NCBI RefSeq assembly: GCF_018137965.1
Contig: NZ_CP073100.1
Span: 3,359,754 to 3,423,753, forward strand
DNA from: Luteolibacter ambystomatis
GTDB lineage: Bacteria; Verrucomicrobiota; Verrucomicrobiia; Verrucomicrobiales; Akkermansiaceae
Direction of reading: 5' to 3'
Length of the DNA stretch: 64,000 nt
The notes under the pieces are model-generated. The model had not been told where the DNA came from and ran no database searches. It saw nothing but the letters and a program-made list of their open reading frames with translations. Position 1 is the stretch's first letter. Each line of letters begins with the position of its first letter. Shown here piece by piece: positions 54,640 through 63,456 of this stretch. The position numbers and the translations under genes are program-made.

Positions 54640-55782
54640 ATGCACCCTTCGCGCTGGCTTCCGCTCGTTCCGATCGTCCTCGCCGCTCCGGCCCATGCCG
54701 GCAGCCCGGCGGAAGCCGCCCGCATCCGCCAGGAATTCACCCTCCGCAACGAGCGTTGGGAGCTCCAGATCAAGGCCACTGCGGACGCCACCGCCCGTCA
54801 GGCGCTGTGGAAGGAAAAACCAAATCCCCAGGAATACGCCCTCCAGATGTGGAACTGCCTGCGCCCGTCGCTGGCGGAAGACTGGACCCTCGAGCCTGGC
54901 GCGTGGCTGCTGCGAATCACTCCCGCGCAAGCCCTCGCTCCGGCCCCCGCCGACATCGACACTGTCAACGCCAACCCTGACCGGAAAGGTCCCCGTTCCC
55001 CCTTGGCCGAGGCAGTGCTGAAGATCCGCGAAACGGTCGAGAAATACCACCTCCGCAGCCCGAAGCTGGCTCCGATGTGCCTCGCCCTCGTTTCCGCCCG
55101 CGATCCCGGTGCGCTGTCGCTGCTTCAGAAAATCGAAGCCCAGAACCCGGACCCGAAAGTCCAGGGCGTGGCCGCGCTCGGCCAGGCGATGATCCTCAAG
55201 GGCATCGGTGACGATGCCGACGTGATGAAAAAGCGCCTCACCCTGCTTCGCAAAGCCATCGTCAATGCCGGCGATCAGGAAGTGGATGGGGTGAGCATCT
55301 CCCATCTGGCGGAGGACGAGCTCTACATCATCCTGCACCTCAGCAAGGGCCGCGAAGCCCCCGATCTCGATGGAGCGGACTCCGCCGGAAAACAAATCCG
55401 CCTTTCCGACTACAAGGGCAAGGTCGTGGTCCTGCTGTTCTGGAACAGCGGCAGCACTGATGATTTGGACCACCTGCTGGAACTGACCGGCAGCATGCAG
55501 AAAAAGTTCGCAAACAAACCCTTCGCTCTGATTGGCGTGAACAATGATCCGCTCAAGACCCTCCGGGATCTCCAGCAGATCGAGGGCAGCAAGGTGACCT
55601 GGCCGAACTATTCCGATCCCACCGACAAGCTGGCGAAAGAGTATCGCGTCGGCACCCGCCCGTTGGCCTATGTCCTCGGGCCTGATCGCACGATCCAGTA
55701 CTTCGGCGCTCCCGGCTCCTTCGTCGAACTCGCGGTGGAAGCTCTTCTATCGGAAGGCATGAAGCCTCCATCCCCGCGTTGA
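54640..55782 (+). CDS. Exported thioredoxin-fold protein lacking the active-site cysteines
   Basis: The 380-residue product has a signal peptide (LPLVPIVLAAPAHAGS), a helical N-terminal region (about 20-240) and a TlpA/AhpC-like domain (about 245-370). The fold elements are REAPDLDGADSAGKQIRLSD, YKGKVVVLLFWNSGSTDDLD and VGTRPLAYVLGPD. Where TlpA proteins have WCxxC, this one has WNSGSTDD, so no disulfide chemistry is expected. It may act as a binding protein or chaperone. It is divergent from gatC. Confidence 0.78.
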   Translation: MHPSRWLPLVPIVLAAPAHAGSPAEAARIRQEFTLRNERWELQIKATADATARQALWKEKPNPQEYALQMWNCLRPSLAEDWTLEPGAWLLRITPAQALAPAPADIDTVNANPDRKGPRSPLAEAVLKIRETVEKYHLRSPKLAPMCLALVSARDPGALSLLQKIEAQNPDPKVQGVAALGQAMILKGIGDDADVMKKRLTLLRKAIVNAGDQEVDGVSISHLAEDELYIILHLSKGREAPDLDGADSAGKQIRLSDYKGKVVVLLFWNSGSTDDLDHLLELTGSMQKKFANKPFALIGVNNDPLKTLRDLQQIEGSKVTWPNYSDPTDKLAKEYRVGTRPLAYVLGPDRTIQYFGAPGSFVELAVEALLSEGMKPPSPR

Positions 55783-55867
55783 GCCGGGTTTGATTGCTGT
55801 TCCGTAGTCCAAGGCCGATCCGGCTGACTGGCTGTGACGTTTCCGTCGCGCGACCTCCATTGTCCGC

Positions 55868-57442
55868 GTGGAAACGAACCCGCCAGTTTCTGGCCCGCCC
55901 TTGTACGCCACCTCCCCAACATCCTCATCCCATCGACCGGACACCCCTCCGGCGGATGAAGCGCTCTGGAACCGCCGGGCGATCCTGTTCCTGCTGGCTC
56001 TAACAACCCTGCGGCTGGTCATCCACGCCTGCGGAGTGATCGGCGTGCTCGGAGACGAGGCCTACTATTGGGAATGGGGCAACCACCTTGCCGCGGGCTA
56101 CTACAGCAAGCCACCGCTGATCGGGTGGATCATGGGCATGCTGAGACTCTCCGGGCTGGATCACGCATTCGGTCTGAAGACCACGGCCAATCTCCTCTCC
56201 ACGCTCTCGCTGGCCGGTCTCTATCTTTTCACCCGCCAGTGGTTCGGAGCCCGCACGGCGTGGTGGACGCTGGCCACCGCAGGCCTCTCGGCAGGCAGCC
56301 TGATGCTGGGATCGTTCCTCACCATCGACTCGCCGTTGGTCGCCATGTGGTCGGTGGCTCTGGCTGCAAGCTCCAGCCTGCTGCGAAACGGTCCGCGCCC
56401 GGGCAATGTGATCGTGCTCACGTTGTCGCTCGGCATCGGCATGCTCGGGAAGCAGATGATGATGCTGTTTCCCGTGCTGCTGTTCATCGCGGCATGGCGG
56501 CTCAGGGTGCCGCGCCGGACATGGCGGGCGGTCATCGCCTGCTCCCTGTTGTCGTTCCTGGCCCTCCTGCCACCGGTCCTCTGGAACGCGCATCATGATT
56601 GGGTCACCTTCAAGCATACCGGCCATCATTTCGAAGGCGCGCCGGTCACGCCGGCCGCGATCGGAAAGCGGCTGGCCGAATACATCGGCAGCCAGTTCAT
56701 GGTGGCCGGCCCGGTGGCGCTCGCACTTGCCATCGCGGCTCTCCGCAACCGGGAGAGCCGCCACCGCTACCGCATCCCGCTCATCTTCGGAGTCATCGGC
56801 TGGACCGCGTGCCTGCTGATGAATCTCCGGCAGGAGGTCAATCCGAACTGGCCCGCCGTCTATCTATTTTCATGGATGCCCGCGGGCATCGCCTGGGCCA
56901 TGGACCGGCGGCCGGGACTTGCAAAGGCAGCCCTGTGGCTCAATGCGGCCATCACCCTGGCGGCCTTGGGCGCGATCCTGTTCCCGTCCCTCTGGAACAA
57001 GGGTGACAAGAAGTTCTGGTATGGCTGGGACAGCCTCGCCCGCGAGGTGGACGCCCTGCAACCTACTACAAACCCAGGAGAAAAGCCGCTTCTCATCGTG
57101 GCAGGCAGCCGCTTCACCGCCGCACAGGTGGCGTTCCTCTCCCCGCGCCGTCCGGAACTGCACACGTGGTACTACGGCCGCGAGTTCATTCCCGGCACCA
57201 CCAGACAACGCGGTGTCACCAGCCAGTTCGATCTCTGGCCCGGCCCCTCCTGTCCGGTGACACGACCGCTCGTGGTGCTGGTGGATGAAAACCTCCCGCT
57301 TCCACAAGGCCTGGAAAACGCCCTCGTGAATCCCGCTCCTCCGAAAAAGGTCCACGTCCGGTTCGGCAGGAAAAACGGTGCCAACTTCAACCTGATCCGG
57401 GCCGAGGGACTCACCTCGTGGCCCCCGCCCCCTTTCGAATGA
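55868..57442 (+). CDS. ArnT/PMT-like glycosyltransferase family 39
   Basis: This integral membrane protein of 524 residues (GTG start) has about 11-12 helices. The periplasmic loop [13 protein letters not shown] with the catalytic acidic pair and KPPLIGWIM are typical of GT39 enzymes, which use polyprenyl-phosphate sugars. A C-terminal soluble part follows from about residue 400. It is coupled to the next gene by ATGA and belongs with the GT2, LAB_N and PAP2 genes. The acceptor may be lipid A or another envelope molecule. Confidence 0.88.
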   Translation: METNPPVSGPPLYATSPTSSSHRPDTPPADEALWNRRAILFLLALTTLRLVIHACGVIGVLGDEAYYWEWGNHLAAGYYSKPPLIGWIMGMLRLSGLDHAFGLKTTANLLSTLSLAGLYLFTRQWFGARTAWWTLATAGLSAGSLMLGSFLTIDSPLVAMWSVALAASSSLLRNGPRPGNVIVLTLSLGIGMLGKQMMMLFPVLLFIAAWRLRVPRRTWRAVIACSLLSFLALLPPVLWNAHHDWVTFKHTGHHFEGAPVTPAAIGKRLAEYIGSQFMVAGPVALALAIAALRNRESRHRYRIPLIFGVIGWTACLLMNLRQEVNPNWPAVYLFSWMPAGIAWAMDRRPGLAKAALWLNAAITLAALGAILFPSLWNKGDKKFWYGWDSLAREVDALQPTTNPGEKPLLIVAGSRFTAAQVAFLSPRRPELHTWYYGREFIPGTTRQRGVTSQFDLWPGPSCPVTRPLVVLVDENLPLPQGLENALVNPAPPKKVHVRFGRKNGANFNLIRAEGLTSWPPPPFE

Positions 57443-58122
57443 ACGCCAAGCTCAGCATTGTCGTCCCCTTCTACAACGAGGAGGAAACCATCGCCGAAGT
57501 CATCGCGGAAATCGTCCGTACCGTCCCCGGCGCCGAGGTCATCGCCGTGGATGATGGCAGCAGGGACCGCACCTGGGAAATCCTCTCCGCCATTCCCGGC
57601 ATCCGGGCGATGCGCTTCCCGCAGAACCGAGGCCAATCCGCGGCGATGTATGCGGGCATGCGCCAGGCCAGCGGCGACATCGTCGCGCTGATGGATGGCG
57701 ACGGTCAGAACGATCCCGCCGATTTTCCGAAACTGGTCGAAGCCCTGGAACAAGGCGCCGATGTCGCCTGCGGCTATCGCGCGAACCGCCAGGACACCGC
57801 CAGCCGCCGCTACGCCTCGAAGATCGCGAACGGCATCCGCCGCACATTCCTTCACGACGGCGTGCGCGACACCGGTTGCTCGCTCAAGGCATTCCGCCGC
57901 GAAGCCGTGGACCATCTCGTGCCCTTCAATGGCATGCACCGCTATATCCCCGCCCAGCTCCTGCGCGCGGGCCTGAAGATCGTGGAACTGCCCGTGAACC
58001 ACCGCGGCCGCATGGCCGGCACCTCGAAATACACCAACTGGGACCGCGCGCTCCGCGGCATCCACGACCTGATCGGCGTGTCCTGGCTGCTGAAACGCAA
58101 GGTCAACATCCGCTTCGACTGA
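57439..58122 (+). CDS. Dolichyl-phosphate-mannose-synthase-like glycosyltransferase family 2
   Basis: The start ATG 57439 overlaps the upstream stop as ATGA, giving 227 residues. The GT-A motifs are [34 protein letters not shown] and the DxD-type [13 protein letters not shown]. The end [18 protein letters not shown] matches ArnC/DPMS relatives. No C-terminal membrane helices are present. It should load a sugar on a polyprenyl phosphate, which the GT39 enzyme would then use. Confidence 0.93.
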   Translation: MNAKLSIVVPFYNEEETIAEVIAEIVRTVPGAEVIAVDDGSRDRTWEILSAIPGIRAMRFPQNRGQSAAMYAGMRQASGDIVALMDGDGQNDPADFPKLVEALEQGADVACGYRANRQDTASRRYASKIANGIRRTFLHDGVRDTGCSLKAFRREAVDHLVPFNGMHRYIPAQLLRAGLKIVELPVNHRGRMAGTSKYTNWDRALRGIHDLIGVSWLLKRKVNIRFD

Positions 58123-58128
58123 ACCGCC

Positions 58129-58437
58129 ATGATGAGGGAAACACTGCTCGAATTCGATCTCTACAAGGCTCACGTCGTCGTGAACCTCTGGAAGATCATC
58201 GGCTGGACCGGAGCCGCCTTGTTCGGCCTGCGGTGGATTCCGCAGTTCTTCGCCACCCGCAGGGCGAAGAAGGTCACCATGCCGCGGGTGTTCTGGGTGA
58301 TGTCGGTCACCGGCAGCCTCTGTCTGCTGTCCTATTTCATCGGCTACCGCGCGGACTCGGTGGGCATCCTGTCCAATTTGTTCCCGACCTTCGTGGCGCT
58401 GTACAATCTCTTCCACGATCTCCGGAAAGGCTCATGA
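58129..58437 (+). CDS. LAB_N (LpxB N-terminal-like) membrane protein
   Basis: This 102-residue protein matches the lipid-A-disaccharide-synthase N-terminal domain family, small membrane proteins with three helices (WKIIGWTGAALFGLRWIPQF, VFWVMSVTGSLCLLSYFIGY, SNLFPTFVALYNLFHDL). It contains no LpxB catalytic part. In other bacteria the domain occurs next to GT39/GT2 pairs. Its own action is unknown; it may flip or present the lipid-linked sugar. The stop overlaps the PAP2 start as ATGA. Confidence 0.85.
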   Translation: MMRETLLEFDLYKAHVVVNLWKIIGWTGAALFGLRWIPQFFATRRAKKVTMPRVFWVMSVTGSLCLLSYFIGYRADSVGILSNLFPTFVALYNLFHDLRKGS

Positions 58438-59801
58438 CGGACCCGCGCAATACCCCGCCTTCTTGGCTCCGCCTGCTGGTCCTGCCGACAATCGTGGCGC
58501 TGGCCGCCATGGGTTGGCTCGCATGGAGCGGATGGGACTTGAAGCTCCAGCAACTCGCCTTCGACTTCGACCTGCGGCGCTGGAAATACGGAGAGGAAGA
58601 CCCCTGGCTGTGGCTCTTCCAATACGGCCCCCTGCCGATGCTGGTGATGGGCTTCGCCTTCCTCCTGAGCCTCTTCGCGGGATTGGCCTTTCCCAAGCTG
58701 GCGCGCTTCATGAAGCCGTCGTTGTTCTTGATCCTATCCATCGCCATCTCCAGCGGTTTGATCTCGAACGTCCTGCTCAAGGATCGATGGGGCCGGCCGC
58801 GCCCATCGCAAGTCGATGGCTTCGGTTTGATGACCGATGTACAAGGTATGCCGTACCAATCGGCACTCCGCCCGGCTTTCGGCCAGGATGGCAAGTCCTT
58901 CCCCTGCGGGCATGCCACCACCGGCTTCGGTTTGGCCGGCTTGGGATTCATCCTGTGGCGGCGTCGGCGCAAGACCGCCCTCGCTATCTTCACCGCCAGC
59001 TACGGCTACGGAATTCTCATCGGCATCGCCCGCATGCTGCAGGGAGGACACTTCGCCTCCGATGTGATCGGTGCGGCGCTGGTCTGCCATGCGACCCAGG
59101 CGGTGCTCTACCGCTGCATGCATCTCTACGAACAACCGGAGTGGGGCTATCATCCCGGCCGGTCGCGCTGGGGCACGGCGGTCGGCATCGGCATTCCGGC
59201 GGTGGGACTGGCGGTATTCGCGGCCTTGCTGGGCACCCCTTACCACGAGCCCATGAACATCGCCGCGGAAACGCTGGCGAAGGTTGATCAGGATGCCACG
59301 ACCGTGAAGATCGAGTCCTTCGGCAAGACCCGTCTGGACGTCGGTCCCGAAACCCGCTGCCGCGGCGTGATCAAGGGCTTCGGCCTGCCAAGAAGCCGCG
59401 TGAAGTTCGCCCTTCAAACGCGCGGCAATGTCACACGCTTCTTCCAGATCGAGCGCGGCTGGTTTACGGAACTGGGGCAGGACCTGCTCATCACCCTGCC
59501 CGCCAAGCGAGGCCTGACGGTGGAACTCTCCGCCCCCGAGCGCGAAGCCTCATGGGAGCTCGATCTCACCCGTGCGGGCGAGGATCTCGGGCAATCGTGG
59601 ACGCTTCATGGCGGCCCGCGCCATCATCCGGTCATTCTTCTGAACCAGGATTCCCCCGTGCTGGTGCAACACCTCGCTCCGACCGCCCAATCGCCGGTCG
59701 TGGTGTTCAAGGGCCGCGGTGAGACCCCCATTCGCATCACGGTGGACGGCCCGCTCGACCCTGATCTGCGGATCCTACCCCCGGCGATGGCGGTGCAATA
59801 G
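58434..59801 (+). CDS. PAP2-type membrane phosphatase with C-terminal extension
   Basis: The 455-residue product (ATG 58434) has a six-helix PAP2 domain in the first 270 residues. The motifs are LKDRWGRPRP, SFPCGHATTGFG (Cys where most have Ser) and ARMLQGGHFASDVIGAALV. Such enzymes remove phosphate from lipid A or undecaprenyl pyrophosphate on the periplasmic face. The remaining 185 residues are beta-rich and I do not recognise them. It ends the coupled four-gene envelope cluster, so a lipid A phosphatase is a reasonable guess. Confidence 0.88.
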   Translation: MTDPRNTPPSWLRLLVLPTIVALAAMGWLAWSGWDLKLQQLAFDFDLRRWKYGEEDPWLWLFQYGPLPMLVMGFAFLLSLFAGLAFPKLARFMKPSLFLILSIAISSGLISNVLLKDRWGRPRPSQVDGFGLMTDVQGMPYQSALRPAFGQDGKSFPCGHATTGFGLAGLGFILWRRRRKTALAIFTASYGYGILIGIARMLQGGHFASDVIGAALVCHATQAVLYRCMHLYEQPEWGYHPGRSRWGTAVGIGIPAVGLAVFAALLGTPYHEPMNIAAETLAKVDQDATTVKIESFGKTRLDVGPETRCRGVIKGFGLPRSRVKFALQTRGNVTRFFQIERGWFTELGQDLLITLPAKRGLTVELSAPEREASWELDLTRAGEDLGQSWTLHGGPRHHPVILLNQDSPVLVQHLAPTAQSPVVVFKGRGETPIRITVDGPLDPDLRILPPAMAVQ

Positions 59802-59811
59802 AGCATGCCGT

Positions 59812-60783
59812 TCAAACGACGGCCTCTTCGTGGCGGTACCACTCCGCGAATTTCCGCACGCCCTCCGCGAAAGACCATCGCGGGCTGTAACCGAAGCGCG
59901 CGCGGGCATAGCTGATGTCCGCATGGGTGGTTTCCATATCACAGGCCCGCGGCGGCAGTTGCCGGATCTTCACTTCTTGTCCGAATGCATCCGCGATCTC
60001 TTCGATCATCCGCTTGAGAGAAATGGTCCGCCCTGAACCAAGGTTCACGATCTCGAATGGCATTGGCGTGGCACCGACGATCTTCAACAAACCGTCCAGC
60101 AGATCCTCGATGAAGGTATAGTCGCGCAGCGAACTGCCATCCCCGAACATGGTGATCTCCCCACCCTCGGTCATGAGCCGCGCGAACTTATGGATCGCCA
60201 GATCCGGGCGCTGGCGCGGCCCGTAAACGGTGAAAAAGCGCAGGCAGGTCGTCTGGATGCCATGCAGGTGGGAATACACCGCGCACAGATGCTCACCCGC
60301 CACCTTGGTGGCGGCGTAGGGGCTGAGCGTGCGGCTGATGGCGGCGGACTCCTGGAAGGGCGGTGATTGTCCCGTGCCATAAACCGAGGAACTGGACGCG
60401 AACAACAGCCGGGGCACTCCGGACTTCCGGCAGGCTTCGAGGATGTTCAGCGTACCGTTGACATTGGTTGCGACGTAGGAAGCCGGTTGCTCGATCGAAG
60501 GCCTTACTCCCGCGAGCGCGGCGAGATGGATGACCTGATCGAACTTCCCTTCGGCCACGATCCGGTCCATCCTTGCGGCATCGCGGATATCCGCCTCCAT
60601 CATGGTCACACTGGCCGGAAATCCGGCGACGGTCGCGCGCTTGATGGCGGGATCGTAAAAGGAATCGAACACATCCACGCCCGTCACCTGCCATCCGGCT
60701 GCCGCCAGTGCTTCCACCAGATGCCCGCCGATGAACCCCGCTGCACCCGTCACCATTATCCGACCTCGCGGAACCGCGTTCAT
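59812..60783 (-). CDS. NAD-dependent sugar-nucleotide epimerase
   Basis: This extended short-chain dehydrogenase of 323 residues resembles UDP-glucuronate 4-epimerase. The cofactor motif is VTGAAGFIGGHLVEALAAAG, then ADIRD and LAALAGVRPSIEQP. The catalytic Ser and Tyr/Lys are in FASSSSVYG and SPYAATKVAGEHL; FFTVYGPRQRPDLAIHKF is typical. It supplies a sugar nucleotide, perhaps for the adjacent envelope cluster. It is convergent with PAP2 and divergent from the kinase-like gene. Confidence 0.92.
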   Translation of the reverse strand: MNAVPRGRIMVTGAAGFIGGHLVEALAAAGWQVTGVDVFDSFYDPAIKRATVAGFPASVTMMEADIRDAARMDRIVAEGKFDQVIHLAALAGVRPSIEQPASYVATNVNGTLNILEACRKSGVPRLLFASSSSVYGTGQSPPFQESAAISRTLSPYAATKVAGEHLCAVYSHLHGIQTTCLRFFTVYGPRQRPDLAIHKFARLMTEGGEITMFGDGSSLRDYTFIEDLLDGLLKIVGATPMPFEIVNLGSGRTISLKRMIEEIADAFGQEVKIRQLPPRACDMETTHADISYARARFGYSPRWSFAEGVRKFAEWYRHEEAVV

Positions 60784-60818
60784 CTTGGAGTTATCCGGGC
60801 ATCCCGGCTTCCGGTCAC

Positions 60819-60852
60819 GTATTGAATTATTACAATTTTGATAGAATCTCAA
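60819..60852. promoter_or_regulatory. AT-rich divergent promoter region
   Basis: The gap between the epimerase and kinase-like genes has a markedly AT-rich stretch: TTGAATTATTACAATTTTG and TAGAAT on the plus strand. The boxes are not well spaced for sigma-70 (14 bases), so only a general divergent promoter is proposed. Confidence 0.3.
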
Positions 60853-60891
60853 GCCGGGAGGGCATTTCCTCCGGCCCCCTCCCGCAACCGC

Positions 60892-61290
60892 ATGAAGCAG
60901 CTCAAAGACGGCATCCGCTCCACCGTCCGGATCGATTTCCAAGGCCACGTCCACAAGCGCCTGCGCGGCACCGGGGCGGAAGAACGCTACGCCAATGAAG
61001 TCGCGGTGCTGAAGGTGCTGGAGGAACGCGGCTGCCCTTACGTACCGAAGCTCGTCGAGGAACATCCGGAAGAGCTGTATTTCGTGTCCACGAACTGCGG
61101 TCGCATCGCTGATCAGATCCGCAGGGAAAGGTCGGACGAACTCTTCGCGGAACTGGAGCGGGACTACGGCGTGCGCCACCTCGATGCCGAACCACGGAAC
61201 GTGACTTATTCCGACAAGCTCGGGCGCTTCTGCCTGATCGACTTCGAACTCGCGGAAATCCTCCCCGATCCAAAAGCCGGGGCGGTTTGA
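60892..61290 (+). CDS. Minimal protein-kinase-like phosphotransferase
   Basis: At 132 residues this is about half a normal kinase, yet the key elements are in order. Lys22 in HVHKRLRG is a possible beta-3 Lys, Glu36 in YANEVAVLKVLEE a possible C-helix Glu, H96-L-D98 to Asn103 in RHLDAEPRNV the catalytic loop, and D117-F-E in LIDFELAEIL a DFG-like site. No glycine loop is seen. It resembles the shortest LPS-kinase or RIO-type folds. The start at 60892 is the first ATG. Confidence 0.6.
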   Translation: MKQLKDGIRSTVRIDFQGHVHKRLRGTGAEERYANEVAVLKVLEERGCPYVPKLVEEHPEELYFVSTNCGRIADQIRRERSDELFAELERDYGVRHLDAEPRNVTYSDKLGRFCLIDFELAEILPDPKAGAV

Positions 61291-61345
61291 TCTCCAGCCC
61301 TTCCTGTTGCAAGTTTCCGGAATCCGCTCCGTTTTCTTCCCGCCC

Positions 61346-62152
61346 ATGCGCGCCCTCTTTGCCAGCCTCGCCGTCTTCTATCTGCTCGCCCGTTCCTCCT
61401 CCGCGGAAGAGGCATCCAAGGGCGTCGATCTGTCGCTGGTGTCCGAAGTGAGTGCCATCACGGGTTCCAAGTCCTTCACCGTCGGCCTCAAAGTCCACCA
61501 TCATCCGAAGTTCCACACCTACTGGCGCAATTCGGGGATCGTGGGCGTACCGATCGCGTTGAAATGGCAGCTCCCCCCCGGATTCACAGCGGGAGAGATC
61601 CAGTGGGCCACCCCGGAGCGGGTGGACATGGCTGGTCACCCCGCCCACGGCTACGAACGCGATGTGATGCTGCTGGTCGAGATCACGCCCCCCGCCCATC
61701 CACCGGAAAAGCTCGAATTGAAAGCCGAAGCCTCCTGGATGGCCTGTGCGGATGGCTGCTATCCGGGCCGGAAAACCCTGACACTCGCTTTTCCCGCCGC
61801 CGCTCAGGCCGATGCGATCGCCAAGGCACGCGCCGAGCTTCCACAACCCCTCCAAGGCTGGAGCGCCACCCTTGAATCGGCGAAGGACGCACCGGAAATC
61901 CGGGTCAAATTCACCCGCACTGGGGGCAATACGGCGGATCCCGGCAAACCCTACTTCTTTTCCTCCGATGGCCAGATCTCTTCCGATCCGCCCCAGAAAA
62001 TCGAAGTGCTGCCGGACGGCTTCCGTCTGATCGCGGAACGTTCCGAATACAGCCCGAAAGGCCGCACCACCCTGCCGGGTGTCCTGGTAGCTGAAAAGCC
62101 GCTGGCTTCGAATGCCGTATATGCCGCGGTGCTGGAGCCCAAGTATCCCTGA
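61346..62152 (+). CDS. DsbD N-terminal-domain protein
   Basis: The 268-residue product starts MRALFASLAVFYLLARSSSA, a signal peptide. The mature part matches the periplasmic alpha domain of DsbD-type proteins: KFHTYWRNSGIVGVPIALKW, and ASWMACADGCYPGRKTLTL with two Cys that could carry electrons. No membrane or thioredoxin domain follows, so it is a standalone version. It may pass reductant to periplasmic partners. The gap to the kinase-like gene is 55 bp. Confidence 0.78.
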   Translation: MRALFASLAVFYLLARSSSAEEASKGVDLSLVSEVSAITGSKSFTVGLKVHHHPKFHTYWRNSGIVGVPIALKWQLPPGFTAGEIQWATPERVDMAGHPAHGYERDVMLLVEITPPAHPPEKLELKAEASWMACADGCYPGRKTLTLAFPAAAQADAIAKARAELPQPLQGWSATLESAKDAPEIRVKFTRTGGNTADPGKPYFFSSDGQISSDPPQKIEVLPDGFRLIAERSEYSPKGRTTLPGVLVAEKPLASNAVYAAVLEPKYP

Positions 62153-62217
62153 TCGCAGATCGGCATCTAAAAGGATTTTATAGCATTTTGCCAAGGGCCT
62201 GCCAAGCTGGCCTGAAC

Positions 62218-63408
62218 ATGACGGACGATCTTTCCCCTCCCCGGCGTTTCCGCGTGGGCGTGCGCCTGCCGGAATGGTCCACGGGATTCAGCTTCCGGAT
62301 CTTTGCCGGGCTGACGGATTTCCAGCGCCAGAGCGCACCGTTCCAACTGTTCTTCAATCAACCGAGCGGCGGAGACCTGCCCGCCACCGTGATCGATGAG
62401 TCATGGGATGGGGATGGCCTGATCGTTTTCCGCTACACCGCAGAAGAAGGCCGCGCGTGGAAGGCCCGTGGTGTGGCGGTGGTGAACCTCAGCGCGGAGA
62501 CTCCCGAAGGCGGCCCGGTGTTTCCCCGGGTGACGCTGGACAACGGCAAGGTCGGGGCCATGGCCGTAGAGCACCTCGCCGCCCTGGGTCTCCGCGATTT
62601 CTGCTACATCCACGAATCCACCCGCAGCTATTCCGAGTCACGTTGGAAGGGCTTCGAATCCGCGGTCAAAACGGTTGGCGGCCGCTGCCACCGCATCGAC
62701 ATTCCGGTTTCCTCCTTCCCGGAGGACATCCGCGTGCGCCGCATCCGTGAAACGCTGCGCGGGCCGCTCTCGAAACTCCCGCGGCCCTGCGGCATCTTCA
62801 CCAAGGACGACATCGCCGCCGTGTGGACGATCACCACGCTCGCCGATCTGGGCATCCGCTGTCCGGAGGAAATGCCGGTCCTCGGTGTGGATGATGACGT
62901 GGTCTTCTGTCACACGACCCAGCCGCCGCTCAGCAGCATCTCCTATCCGGGGAGGCACATCGGCTTTGAGTCCGCGAAGTTGCTTCACCGCCTGCTCGCC
63001 AGTGAAACACGGCGTGGTGACGGTCATCTGCAAATCCCGCCCGCCGGGGTGGTCTCCCGCGAATCAACCCGCCACGTGATCCTCAAGGATGCGGTGGTGA
63101 CCAAGGCGCTCGCGGTGATCCGCCGCGAAGTGCCACGGACCAACATCCAGGTGGCCGAGGTCGCACGCCTCTGCGGAGTATCCCGCGAGTTGCTCCGGCA
63201 GCGGTTCCAGGAACAACTCGGCGAAAGCCCGAAGGATGAGATCAAACGCCTGCGGCTGCGCCACCTGATGGAGGTGCTCACCACCACCGACTGGACCTTG
63301 GAGGCCATCGCCGAAAACTGCGGCTACTCCGGAGCGGAGGAAATCTGCCGCTTCATCAAGCGCAACACCGGCAAGACCACGGGCGAAATCCGGCGCGGAG
63401 TGGAATAA
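62218..63408 (+). CDS. XylR-type AraC/LacI-hybrid transcription regulator
   Basis: The 396-residue regulator joins a LacI-like periplasmic-binding-fold domain (about 15-275) to a C-terminal AraC helix-turn-helix pair. The sensor part has LDNGKVGAMAVEHLAALG and CGIFTKDDIAAVWTITTLAD, then LGVDDDVVFCHTTQPPLSSI. The DNA-binding part has VAEVARLCGVSRELLRQRFQ and LEAIAENCGYSGAEEICRFI. Such proteins in this phylum control sugar-use genes. The start ATG 62218 was chosen to match relatives. Confidence 0.93.
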   Translation: MTDDLSPPRRFRVGVRLPEWSTGFSFRIFAGLTDFQRQSAPFQLFFNQPSGGDLPATVIDESWDGDGLIVFRYTAEEGRAWKARGVAVVNLSAETPEGGPVFPRVTLDNGKVGAMAVEHLAALGLRDFCYIHESTRSYSESRWKGFESAVKTVGGRCHRIDIPVSSFPEDIRVRRIRETLRGPLSKLPRPCGIFTKDDIAAVWTITTLADLGIRCPEEMPVLGVDDDVVFCHTTQPPLSSISYPGRHIGFESAKLLHRLLASETRRGDGHLQIPPAGVVSRESTRHVILKDAVVTKALAVIRREVPRTNIQVAEVARLCGVSRELLRQRFQEQLGESPKDEIKRLRLRHLMEVLTTTDWTLEAIAENCGYSGAEEICRFIKRNTGKTTGEIRRGVE

Positions 63409-63439
63409 AAAGCCCGCCGCCGAAACCCGGCGACGGGCT
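63407..63439 (-). terminator. Rho-independent terminator of the secreted-protein gene
   Basis: On the minus strand a 12-bp stem with one mismatch (63428-63439 with 63411-63422) on a 5-base loop runs into T-tract (complement of 63407-63411), which shares bases with the XylR stop codon. Confidence 0.85.
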
Positions 63440-63456
63440 GAGTGCTTGTCCGATGT

